This document shows, piece after piece, positions 1-11,100 of a stretch of DNA of 64,000 nt. Both the position numbers and the translations under genes were made by a program. The notes beneath the pieces were generated by a model, which did not search any database, was not told the DNA's origin, and saw only the letters and a list, made by a program, of their open reading frames with translations. The stretch is taken from the NCBI GenBank assembly GCA_029215795.1, contig JARDYH010000003.1:68642109-68706108 (forward strand), read 5' to 3'. This stretch comes from Anniella stebbinsi (lineage: Eukaryota > Chordata > Lepidosauria > Squamata > Anniellidae). Numbering within the stretch: position 1 is the first letter of the stretch; the number at the start of each line of letters is the position of its first letter.

Positions 1-85
1 AACCGCTTGCACTATGCAAAGATTCAGCGGGGCTCCTGTAGAGCTATTTGAGTTTGTGGAATGTCACAGTTAGAGACTGCCCATG
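1..85. repeat. Fragment of a dispersed repeat shared with 60.4-60.66 kb
   Basis: The stretch at 44-80 (TATTTGAGTTTG...CACAGTT...ACTGC) matches 60612-60648 with about six differences over 37 bases. Both are preceded by GCTTGC/GCAA-type sequence. The left end is cut by the window. Family unknown; probably the end of a non-autonomous DNA element. Confidence 0.45.
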
Positions 86-599
86 GAAAGATACAAGAGC
101 TGCAACAAAATGTTGCAGTATGGACTGGTGCTATTCAGGATTCCATCCACTACATTCCATTCCCCGCCCACATTTTTGTACTCTCCCAACCCTATTAGGT
201 AGTATTCCATGGCCACGGAACACATTCAGACCACATCAGGCTGTTTTGGGAGTGACCACCACTCTTAGTTTTTTCCTCCCACGCTTAAAATGTACTTCTT
301 CAAACTTTGGGGTTCTCTCAAGCCTGTGGATACCTCTCTTTGGCATGTGGGGTGGTGCTGTTTTGGCTACGGAAGCAGCAACACTCACATCAAAAATAGA
401 AGGAATGATTAAAGAAGAGGATTCCAACGGATTGACATTCCTCTGGATTCATGCACAGTTATTCAGCTTCACAGACCCATCTGCTAGTTGGGTGTACATT
501 TTGTGAATACTTCTAAACCATTGGTGAGTATTCCTGAAAAAAAAGTGCACACCTAGTAAGGTATTAATAATGGATTAAGGTTACAATTTAAATATTTAC
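86..599. other. No recognised feature
   Basis: An open frame spans part of this stretch, but it has no recognisable domain, has biased cysteine/proline/serine content and overlaps a repeat fragment. I treat the stretch as non-coding. Confidence 0.5.
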
Positions 600-1170
600 T
601 AGGGCACAAACCCCACTGAAATCAGCAGGACTTACTTTTGAGGGCAAAACTGCATGTTACATTATGCATATGTGTTTTTTTAAAATTCTAAAGCTGGGGC
701 AAACAACAGTGAGATATTAGGCAGAAAAACGGCAAGGGGAAGGTAAGGTTTAAACACACATACACATCCACACCACTGTGGTCCCAGCTGCTTTTTCTGA
801 AAAAAGGAAGGGGCCAGTTTTAGCATGCTTTTAAAATAATGTGTTTAATGTAATGTGTAGTTTGCTCCTGAGTAAACATGTTAATATTACACTCTAAGAT
901 GGCAGTCGAATGCATGATTACCTAGGAATAAACCCCACAGAACACGGTGGGCCTTACTTCTGAATATACAGGAATGGGATATAGACTTGCAGCCTGATCC
1001 TATGCAGCTTTATTCTGAAGAAAACCCCACTGTTCAATGCAGCTTCCCAAGTTAGTGCTTACAGGTTACCTCAGCAAATATTCAATAAGTCACAAATAAT
1101 GGATAAAAGCTGCAATCATATGCAGACTTACTTGGAAAGAAACTCCATTGAAGTATGTGTTGAGTGAAAG
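600..1170. repeat. Cluster of degenerate short repeats with a 'cattGAA..CAATGGG acttact' core
   Basis: Three degraded copies of a short, roughly palindromic amniote repeat lie at about 600-665, 900-1040 and 1095-1170. They are recognised by motifs such as CCACTGAAATCAGCAGGACT, AATAAACCCCACAGAA and CTTACTTGGAAAGAAACTCC. Similar copies occur at 27.06, 45.4, 54.94 and 57.83 kb. The family was not identified. Confidence 0.4.
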
Positions 1171-2874
1171 CTCACAAATATTTGGCCAAATCACTGTTTC
1201 TGATTTGGTGCTACATTCCTTGCACTAGTTCAAGGACCACTTTGATCCCCCTGTACTGCAACTAGTGACATGCAAGTGGCCCATGCCATTTTTGCATGTG
1301 TTCGTCCATGTATCTGATTTATTCTGTTCTAAACTAATTTGCATTTTTTAAAAAAAGAATCTGCTTGAAAATGTGTATTTAAATATTTTGAATGTATTTT
1401 CTCACAAGTTATGCAGTACTTTTCTCACAAAAAGCATTCATTTCAAAACACATTTAATCCTAAAATACACATTTTTTATGTCCATATACAATTTGAAGCA
1501 TCACAAAATTCAAGTAGATTGAATGCAAAGGATAACTACATTCCAAACTGCACATTCTGGGAGGTGTAGATCCAGTTGATTCACACTGGAATTTGTAGTG
1601 AACAAATCTCTCAAGCATCCTTAACTGAAATCCAAACTTGCTTTGAATCAGCTATTTTATTAAAATTCTCAAAAAAAAAAAGTATTAAAAATACTGGTGA
1701 TGACATTTAGCATCTTCAGAAGAGGTGAAAAACATGGGAAAGTTTCTCTCCCTCTCTACCAGAACAGTTGTGTGAGCTCACTGTCATTTCTAGTAAAACC
1801 AGGTAGTAGTGAGGGGTAAAACCAACATGCAAGCACTTTCTGTATTTGTGGAAGAAGACAATATAGTTCTCTCTGAAATGTGAAACCTTCAGTCTCTAGA
1901 TGAGGGATAGCATGCTTTAATGGTCCTGTGTATGACATTCTTTCCACATAGAAAATTAGATGTCAAGGAGAAGTATCTAACCTAGTTTTCTGTGTGGAAG
2001 AATTTCTTCTTTTCTGGAGGAACATCCAATTATATAATTCCCGCTGTTGAAATCTGAAGTCGTACCGCCCAGCCTAGGCACAAATTTACCAACTCAGCGA
2101 GAACAAGGCCCAGGTATTATTCGTCCATTGGAACCAAAGCAATTTCTTTTTTTAAAAAAAGAAGTTAAACTTGAATTGAAATTCCAAAATAGATTCCTGT
2201 CAACTGTCATTTTTTTACTACATGCTGAAAGTGACAGTTCCGCTCAAACCAGGATGCAAATCATTCTGATATATTGGTCTAGCAAATGCCTGTGGGGAAC
2301 CTATCTTAGGTAGTTACTCTTCCTGAGGTTAAGAAATAATCTTTTTGGGAGGACATAATCTTTTAAGGCAAAAGAAAGATGGAAGTACAGAGCACTTTAG
2401 AGATCAGATTGAAGCTTTTAAAGACACCTTCTGCCTTGGATGACTTTTGATAGAAGAGGCGGAATCTTTTCGAGTACCCAGGACAATGGCAGAGAGAGTA
2501 GACGTGACAAGTGCCGGAGAGTAGAAATTTCTCCCTTCTCGCCTGAAAACCAGCCTCGTATATAGCTTTATCTGTAGCATTTCTAGGAACATACTGTTGG
2601 AAGTGTCAGTGCTGCATCCACTGTGGCGTGAGAGAGTCAAAAGAGGGGTGAGAAGTCCTGCTGAAACAACGGTGCATGAATTACCCTGAAACAGTTCCTT
2701 CAAAAGCCCTACTCAGAAGCTCAGCCTCTGTGCCATTAGAAGCATATGAGGGGGAAAGTAAGGATGAGCCCATTGACCCTGCCCTCTCTGTCACATCTTT
2801 GGGTGTCTGCTTTGGGTGGAGAGGTAGCGTCTGCAATACGGAGCCTTCTCTGATCCTATAGGCTCCGCACACAA
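1171..2874. other. AT-rich stretch, nothing recognised
   Basis: Short open frames in both strands lack domains, codon bias or overlapping splice logic. Homopolymer A runs are present at 1670-1680 and 2152-2161. I see no repeat family or gene. Confidence 0.5.
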
Positions 2875-3260
2875 TTTAGAACCCTGATTTCCCATGGCTC
2901 TATGGGGCTCATTAGATGAGTGTTTTATAGCATGCTTGTTACTGGCCACTCATGGTTTTTCGCGGGTCCTTTTCACAACGCTGCCCACTTCCCACGTGTC
3001 TCCCGCTCTTTCTGCTCATTTTTCCATCACACAAAAAAAGACCCAGAACCCTCCTTTTTTTTTTTTTTTTTTTGCTGTAACAGGAGAAGCAGTGTGATAA
3101 AAATGCCCACTGAATGGACCACGTGCTCACCGCTTGCTTCTTCTTCCTTCCCCGTGTGAAGAAAGAGGAAGCTGTTTGTCCCTATCATGGGACAGAAGTA
3201 GGAGGCAAAGCGATGATAGGGAAAGGTAATTCCCCCCCCCCCATCTGATGACGCTAAAAT
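2875..3260. repeat. Dispersed repeat (AGATGAG-TTTTAT family), copy 1
   Basis: It aligns by eye with 31796-32170 and partly with 62587-62800. Shared landmarks in order are GCTC.TTAGATGAG, ACTCATGG.TTTTC, CAGGAGAAGCAG, AATGG.CCACGTGC and a GAAGAAG.AAG region followed by GATGAC. It contains an A7 run and a T18 run, and a C9 run near 3230. The start resembles the GGGAGCTCCA end of the second copy, which suggests a non-autonomous DNA transposon. I could not define target duplications. Confidence 0.5.
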
Positions 3261-4484
3261 CTCATGAGAAACCCATATGATTGCAACCAGGTCCCTGCTG
3301 CAAACATTCACCCCCGATGCATTGAGGTCTTCAAAGGACCAGTGACAAGGATGTGACAGAGAGGCATGAGCAGTGGCTTCATCCCCCCTTCCCCACATGT
3401 GGTTCTAATCTCCTGAGGGGTGCATAGGGCTCAAGTGAGTACAACATTACAAAAAAGCCACTAAAAGATAGGCTCCAATACTCATCTGTAAATGGGTAAA
3501 GTGAGGGAGTTAGAATCAACCCACACTTCCCCCCCTCCAAATAGAACAAAGATAGTCTTCCTTATTCTTCATTTTTCTGTATTTACTTTATTTTCTAATG
3601 TTATCCTCCTTTTCTCTCAAGGTAGGTAATGTTTTTTTCTGTCCAAGCCTGGTTAGGAGGCATGAGAACATGAGTGTAGGCTACTTGGAAATAAGTTGGA
3701 ACAGCCTGGTTCTCCTGCGGCAACCGGAAAACCTATGGCTAGCCCTCCCTCCCATGAAGCAAAGTGAGGCAGACCACATCAGGTGGGGAAGTGAGAGGAG
3801 AAGGAACGTGTGCTACTCCCCCACCCCCCTCCAGGAGACCTGGCACTGCTGCACCACCACCTTCAGCTTGTGCTTGGGAGAGGCCCACCAGCCACTCTCC
3901 TGTTGTGGCATTTGTTGCAGTGAGAGAGGAGCCAGTGGGGCTCTCTGGGTCAGCCATCCACCTTTGGTTTCCCTTGTCATCCCCCTTACTTTTGCTGCCA
4001 CTGCATTAGCTCTATGGAGAACCATGCAGCCAGAAGAAGTGGATGTAGGGCACTAATGAGAGCCCCTCAGCCACTCCTTCCATCCGCACAGTTTTCTACA
4101 GAGCCAATGTGGAGGCAAAGGGAAGGGGGCATGATGCAGCGGAAGGGGTGCAATGTGACGGCGACACATATTTTCTCCCACCTCAGGTGCTGAGAGAGAG
4201 CTGGAGCTGGAGCTGCACAAACCTGTGTGAACCAGAGATGAATGTGGCAAGCAAAAGTAAAAATAGAGATGGAAGATGTCACATCTCCATTGATCCTGGA
4301 TGGGAGACACACTTCACTGCAAGAGGGTGAGACATGTAAGTTGGTTACTAGAGTCTTGCCGTGAGAAGCTGGGTAAGGGCAATCATGGATGCCTCCATAA
4401 GTGAAGAAAATGAATGAATATAAATGAAAAGTTCTCTTCCATGTTCTGAAGGAGGCAGTCCATTTGTTTGTTTTTAACTTTAAG
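3261..4484. other. No recognised feature
   Basis: Both strands contain open frames of 70-160 codons in this moderately GC-rich stretch, mutually overlapping and without domain motifs. I regard them as chance frames. Confidence 0.45.
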
Positions 4485-4595
4485 CCAGTGAAGGGTGGTG
4501 GCTCCAATGTCATTGGGCCAGGGAATCCACTCCAGATTTCAGTCAAAACCAGTTACAACTCTAAAGGAGCTATCCATGGTGCTATCCAGGTTTTG
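4485..4595 (+). repeat. CAGTGGAGGCTGG-family MITE, left part
   Basis: The segment begins CAGTGAAGGGTGGTGGCTCC and continues with the shared GGAATCCACTCC, TCAGTCAAAACC and CTAAAGGAGCTA landmarks of the copies at 50586-50768 and 56198-57109. The right inverted end is absent, so this is a truncated copy. Confidence 0.55.
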
Positions 4596-4979
4596 ATCGC
4601 TGACATCTTCAGGGAAAGAGTCTTGTCTGAAATCTTGCAGAGCTACTGCCCATTGGGTGCAAAGGAAAGCAAGCTAGGTGGACCTCTTGGCTTGCTTCAG
4701 TGTAAGGTGGCTTCCTGTGTTCCATTCACCACTTGATGGATGTGTACATGCCTGCGTGTAGATATGCCTAAGCACAACCCAGTTCTTCACATGTGTCTCT
4801 TCGGATTGAGCGCAGTGTTTCATTTTGCATTTGTGAATCCACTGAGAACACATTTATGTCCTAAAGGAAGAGCATGCAGAAACAAAGACATCTTTATCCA
4901 AATTACCTCTGTGATTGAGGGTTTCTTCATCTGCCCCCTTTTCACTACTCATACAATGGCTGTAGTTGGAGTAAGTCAG

Positions 4980-5113
4980 CTTTCCCCAATGTGGTGCCCT
5001 CCAGATGTGTTAGATTTCAATTCCCATCAGCCCCAGCCAGCATGGCCAATGGTCAAGCATGATAGCTGTTATAGTCTAAAACATCTGGAGAACACCTATT
5101 TGGGGAAGGCTGA
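4980..5113. repeat. Short palindromic MITE (ACTCCCATCAGCC family), copy 1
   Basis: An imperfect inverted repeat of about 130 bp. The left arm runs CCCCAATGTGGTGCCCTCCA and the right arm ends TTTGGGGAAGGCTG. The middle holds CCCATCAGCCCCAGCCAGCA followed by GGCCAATGGTCA. Related copies occur at 33.69, 35.83, 53.64 and 55.63 kb. The family is abundant in squamates to my knowledge; its superfamily was not determined. Confidence 0.6.
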
Positions 5114-6923
5114 AGTAAACCCTGCAACGTATTAATTTATCTGAGGGGCCTAGCTTGAGAAATGACTGAGGTGGATTATAGTTCTTTTGATCCTGTTCCC
5201 CATATATACGATTGATGCTGTTATTATCTCTTCTTTATCTAGAGAGGGTATTTTTTTGTCTATATGATATCATTGATTATATACAGCTTTGGGGTTCTTT
5301 AGGAAGAGATGGCAGTTCTTACCTTTTTATTGACTTCCAGTAATTTTGGCAATGGGACATGGAGTTGTCTGCACACATTTTAATAGGATTGGTTGTGGCA
5401 GCATTGCATCGTATTCAAGGGCTCTTACGTAAATAAGAAAAGACTGCATGCAAATGCCAGTCTTGAATGGTACTTTTAAAAAAGGAAAAATAAATAAACA
5501 TGCTTTCCAAAATTGAATTTACAATACCTGAGTAAGGGGCACAAAAGATTTTCACATTGAAAGAGAGAAGGCAGCACTTTGTGTGCATGTTCCTTTTGTT
5601 AAATTGGGTGTGTGAGGTAAAGTAAATCCTCATGTATCTTACTTTGACTACAAATAATATTAAAAAATAAAATAAAATGTTTGTTTCCTTTCAAATTGAG
5701 GGAATGGTGCAGATGAATTAAATAGTTCCACTCAGCAGAGCACACAGCTCTGAGAACACTGTTTCCTTTTTCAGTGACCTGGAAAACAAATTGAATAAAT
5801 AAAGGGCCTTGCTACCAAAGAAAGAAAAAAGAAAGCGCTTTCCTGAAATGTTTGTAGACAAATGGTACCTTCATTATCAACATAAATTCAAAACCTATCC
5901 ATTTCCTTGGAGAAAGCTATTACCAAGAAAACGGGAGCATGAAATGCTATCACACCATCTTTTCATTTGGGAAATTGTGAGGCAACAGGGATAATGAATT
6001 TGAAAAGCTGCCCCCCCTCTCTCTTAGTGGATTGGTAAAACAGTAATAAATTAAATGTGAAAAATACACATTGAAGACAATGTTTTGAAGGTGACTCTCA
6101 GAACTAATTCTTTATCACATATGATGCTGAGATAGGGGATGTTATTGCATTACGCAAGCTTTTCCCTATCAAGTAGATAATTGCATATTATTTTAAGTTT
6201 GCAAATGATAGTGTAAATCAATGCTAGAATGATCCAATGGCCCTTACAATAGAAAAGAGCCACAGTGGGGGTATCTTCAGCCACTGAGCATATTGAATAG
6301 CTGCTTACTGCTCTATCCCTTTATTTTGTAGTGACAAACTTCTAAATGAAATAGTTATTGGAAGCATCCCCTCTTACGCCCTGGCAAATAGCTACAATGA
6401 AATTTTAGTCTGCAGGATTGGGTCTAGTAGGAAATTGCTAAATGAAGTGGTAGCGATATACATTTAGTGACAGAGGATCATTTTAGAGTAGCAAGGCTGG
6501 GGCAGGGAGAAGCATCAATTGGATTGTGTTGTATCCTTTTTCTGATTACAAACTTCAGGGTTACTTTGGAAAGAAATTGGTTTCGATTGCCAGGCATTGT
6601 ACTAGTAGGCGGGAAAGAAGTTGCAACGATGAAACTGACGGAGCATGGGGCAATGGTTGATGACCATGAGGACGATTGTGCTCTTAGAGAGCAAAACCCC
6701 CAAACCACAACTCTTGGTTATCTTTAGCATTTCTCAGTAAGAGCTGCATTACAGGACAAGTGGTTTTTGCCATCCTGGAAGTTGGCACATTTGAACAGTA
6801 CAGACATTGTTCACACATGTCAGTAAATTGAAAGAAAATTGCTCCTGATGCTCAGCTCTCCTTAGCTTATTACACCGTTCACCAAGAAATGGTTCTAGCA
6901 GAAACAATAATTTAAAAAAAACC
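5114..6923. other. AT-rich stretch, nothing recognised
   Basis: Only short frames without motifs. This is the left flank of the LTR retrotransposon, ending in the A-rich target site. Confidence 0.5.
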
Positions 6924-6928
6924 AAAAA

Positions 6929-7599
6929 TGTCAAGGAAACATAAACCATGTTCCCCTGTCGTGGCGGACAAACCCCGTCCCGCCACCCGGTTCCCCAGCC
7001 AAAGCTGGCTTGAGCCAACGCCTGAAATAACCACACAGCAATTAAGGACCAAAGCAAGTTTATTTACACACTATCCTAAGTTAAGGCCTTGGTCAAAGCA
7101 GGAAAGGGTTGGTAGGAGAAGGGAGCAAGGGGGGGGTGAGGGGAATTGAGGTAGGTGAGGTTAGCAGCACAAAAAAGGCACAAGCAATAAAACAATTGGC
7201 ATTCCCCACCAATTAGGCACACTCTTAACAGTGTCAAGCGATCTTAAACCGAGTAGGCTTGTAAAACAATAAAAACTCTATCTAACACCCGGCTCGATCC
7301 AGCCAGATGAAGATCACCTCTTCACCGTGCCCAGGTCCGAAGAGAGATGAACCACCCGTCTCAGGCTTTCGTTTATCAGCCACTCACTCCTTAGCCCCCC
7401 GCCCTTGCACAGCCTGGGAACGAAACCCTCCCTAACGGTTTTCAGCTGAAAGTCATTAAGCCCTCGCTCGTTAGCCGAGCACCTGCCTTTCTCGGCTGGT
7501 ACTAAAGAGATAAGTAGCTCAGAAATATGTCAACAAATGAGCACATCCTCCTCCCTCCTCTGGAAGCGCCAAGGCCCCCAGAAACCCATGTCCTTCACA
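6929..7599 (-). repeat. 3' LTR of the Gmr1-like element
   Basis: 671 bp, beginning TG and ending CA on the plus strand. It matches 15268-15938 at every base I compared except position 7198 (G here, A at 15537). On the element's strand a poly(A) signal AATAAA lies at 7064-7059. The inner edge is preceded on the minus strand by a purine tract. Confidence 0.93.
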
Positions 7600-7613
7600 T
7601 CTCCCCCTTTAAG
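7600..7613 (-). promoter_or_regulatory. Polypurine tract
   Basis: On the minus strand AAAGGGGGAGA lies directly before the 3' LTR. Its position and composition fit the plus-strand DNA primer of an LTR retrotransposon. Confidence 0.8.
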
Positions 7614-7692
7614 GAGATGAGACTTGGGGGTTTTCCTCCAAGTCCTTCATCTCTTCAGTAGGGTGATCCCCAGAGTCCCTTCCCCACCCTCC

Positions 7693-8175
7693 TTAGTTCG
7701 GGTAGGCCCGGGACAACCCATCTGCTAATACATTGTCGCGTCCCTTAATATGAGTCACTGTAAAATCAAAGTCCTGAAGAGCCAAACTCCACCGAAGTAG
7801 CTTCCCATTTGACCCCTTCACTTTATCCAGCCAACACAAAGGGGAATGATCCGTCTGCAAATGGAAATGGCGTCCCCACAGATAGGGGCGCAGCTTCCCC
7901 AAGGGCAATACGATGGCCAAGCACTCTTTCTCGACGGTGGCCAAGCTCTTCTCTCGAGGCAACAGTTTCTTGCTCAGGTAGGCCACCGGATGAAGCTGAT
8001 GATCGGCCCCTTCTTGAAGCAACACTGCCCCCAACCCCGTTTCGGAGGCATCCGTCTGGAGGGTGAAAGGTAAATCAAAATCTGGAGCCTGCAAAATGGG
8101 AGCCTCCATCATCTGGCCTTTCAAAGAGTCAAAGGCTTGTTGGCACTCCCCTGTCCATTTCACCTGGATTGGGCA
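7693..8175 (-). pseudogene. RNase H end of the Gag-Pol frame, separated by an in-frame TGA
   Basis: This segment is the carboxy-terminal RNase H domain of the retrotransposon polyprotein, which degrades the RNA of RNA-DNA hybrids during reverse transcription. It begins just after the TGA at 8178-8176 and remains in the same frame. Visible motifs are the TDAS block, the VEKECLAIV block and the TDHSPL block, spaced as in Ty3/Gypsy RNase H, and a closing DNVLADGLSR segment. No ATG opens the frame; the first possible start is a GTG, so I treat it as part of the upstream gene rather than a separate gene. The frame ends at 7693, about 90 bp before the purine tract. Confidence 0.88.
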
Positions 8176-11100
8176 TCACTTTTTACACAAGTCCGTTAGG
8201 GGTGCAGCCAAAGCACTGAAATGAGGAACAAAGCGTCGATAATATCCAGCCAGGCCCAAAAAAGACTGAACTTGCTTCTTGGTGCGAGGAATGGGCCAGT
8301 TTCGAATAGACTCCACTTTAGCTTGTAACGGCTTGATCTGGCCGCCTCCCACCATATGTCCCAGGTACACCACTTCTCCTAACCCAAATTGGCATTTGGA
8401 GGCCTTCACTTTCAAACCAGCCTCCCGCAGGCGCTCAAACACTTGTCGCACATGCCCTAGATGTTCTTCCCAAGTTTGCGAAAAAATGGCCAAATCATCC
8501 AAATAAGCGCAGGCAAAGGCCCCTAACCCATTCAGGAGCCTGTCCATCATCCTCATGAAGGAGGAGGGGGCATTCTTTAACCCAAACGGGAGTACCGTAA
8601 ACTCAAACAACCCCTTGTGCGTCACAAAGGCCGTCTTGGGTATGGCATCCTCATCCAAGGGCACTTGCCAGTACCCCTTGGTCAAATCTAGCGTAGTAAT
8701 GAATTTGGCGCTTCCCAATTGTTCTATTAAGTGATCGGACCTTGGCATAGGGTAGGGGTCCAACTGGGTCAAGGAATTGACCCTCCTAAAGTCTACACAG
8801 AAGCGTATTTCCCCATTGGGCTTTCCCACGGGAGAGGACCATGAGCTGTTAGAGGGCCGAATCACTCCCAGATCCTGCATGGCCTGCAATTCCCGCTCAA
8901 TCGTAGCCGCTTGAGCCCCAGTCGCCCTATAAGGGCAAGAGCGGATGGGGGGATGCGTTCCTGTCTGAATAGAATGCTGAGCCCAAGAGGTTCTACCTGG
9001 GGTGGTAGAAAACAGACCCTCAAACTCCGTCAGCAACGGTCGGAACCCCCTCTGTTGCTCCGGGGTAAGGGTCGACGGCAGAAGCACATTCTCCACCCCT
9101 CCCGGTTGCTGAAACTCTGCTAGAATATCCAAAGGCTCCCCCACCTCTTCCGCCTCGGGTTGAATTTCAAACACAAAATTGTGGCGATCAACATACAGTT
9201 TCAACATATTTACATGAAACACTTTAGGTTGTCGTGGAGTGTCTGGAAAATCCAAGAGATAATTTACCTCCCCCACCCTCTGCTTAACCACCAAGGGTCC
9301 TTCCCATTTTAAAGCCAATTTGTCCGGCTTAAGCTGTTTTAACACCAACACCTTATCCCCGGGTTGAAACACTCGCACCCGGGCCTTCCGATCATACCAG
9401 GCCTGTTGGCTTGCCTGAGCCTGGCTAAGATGGTCTCTGGCCGCTTCTTGGACCCCCTGCAGCGTTCGCTGGAGGTTACGCATAAAAGTCACCACTGAGG
9501 GAGAAGTCTTGGCCACGGGTCCCTCCCATTCCTCTCGCAACAAAGTGAGGGGTCCCCGAATCTCCCTCCCAAACATCAACTCATTAGGAGAAAATCCTAA
9601 ACTCTCTTGAGGAGCATCTCTATAAGCAAAGAGCAATAAGGGTAGCCCTTGATCCCAGTCAGTAGGGTGGTCCACAGCATAGGCTCGGATCATTTTCCCC
9701 AAAGTTTGGTTCAAACGTTCCACTAGGCCGTTAGTCTGATGATGGTAAGGCACTGAGAAGGCATATTCCACTCCGCCAAGCTCCCACATCTTCTGGAACA
9801 GTTGGGACACAAACCCTGGTCCACGATCCGAGAGGACACCCCGGGGCATTCCTAGGCGGGCACAAATAGACAACATAGCTTTAGCCAGCATGGGGGCTGT
9901 AATGGATGACAACGGAACCGCCTCTGCATAGCGGGTAGCAAAGTCAATAACTGTTAACACAAACCGCTTTCCTGATCGGGTAGGGGGATTGAAGGGACCC
10001 AACACGTCCAGTCCAATACGTTCAAAAGGTGTCTCCACAATTGGTAACGGTTGCAATGGGGCATTAGGGTGGTCTCGATTGAATCCCACTCTCTGGCAGA
10101 CATCACAAGAACGGCAGTAATCTTTCACGGCTTGAGCCACCAACGGCCAATAAAATTCTTTAGAGATGCGGGTTAAAGTGCGCTTCCGCCCCAAATGTCC
10201 TCCCCAGGCCGTAGCATGGGCCAGCTGAAGAACTGGCTCTCGATAGCCCCGTGGCACCACCAATTGCCGGCACACCTTCCAGGGTTGCTCTAAACCTTTA
10301 GGGGCAAACTCCCTGTAAAGGGCTCCATCTTGCCAGAAGAATCGAACTGGGTGCTGGGGGGTCACATCTACAACTCCTCTCTCAGCCTCTTCCCGGCATT
10401 CCTGAAGGGAGTCGTCTTCCCGCTGAGCGGCCTTAAAGGCGGGGTTAGGGTTGGCTGGATTTGCCTCTGATGGGACCACCGGCTCCTCCAAGCTCTCCTC
10501 TAGTCCCCCACTGGATCCAGAAACCCCTGGCTCTCGGGTCTCTTCCTCTGTTGGCTCCTCTCCTGGTTCAGTCAGGGAGGTAGAAGTCTGAGCATTGGAC
10601 TGGCTCCGAGTGACTGCCCCCATAGTGGCCGCTAAATAGGCTAAGTTATTCCCTACCAAAATGGGCCAAAGGGAGTTGCTATGCACCAAGAAAACCATAT
10701 CTCCTTTCCATCCTTGATATTCTGTGGGAATCCGGGCTAGAGGTAAAGTAATCAGGGGGGAACTGTAGGGAGTGACTGTGAAAGTCTGGCCCTGGAGAAT
10801 TTGATTAGGGCGTACGTATTGTTTGTCCACGGCCGAAAGGGAAGCGCCTGAGTCCCTCCACCCTTGACACACCTTCCCATTAAGGGTAATAGACTCACAG
10901 AACTGTAGCTGGCTCCACTGGACCTGTCCCAGTTGGACCAAGCCCAACGAGGCTCCCTCTTCGGCCCCACGACCCTCACGGGCCTGGCGAGATGCGGCGC
11001 GTGGTCGGGGGACTGGTCTCGCAATAGCCTGGGCAGGGGCATCTTCTTCCCCACTGGAGGGCCCCTCACTGTCCTCCCAGTCGGAGGCTGCAGCAGCTTG

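Noticed and set aside
48..506. 152-codon open frame at the window start
   Set aside because: No domain, biased composition and overlap with a dispersed repeat. No splice or promoter context.
3598..4546. Overlapping frames of 152 and 159 codons on opposite strands
   Set aside because: No motif, mutual overlap and no transcript-like context.
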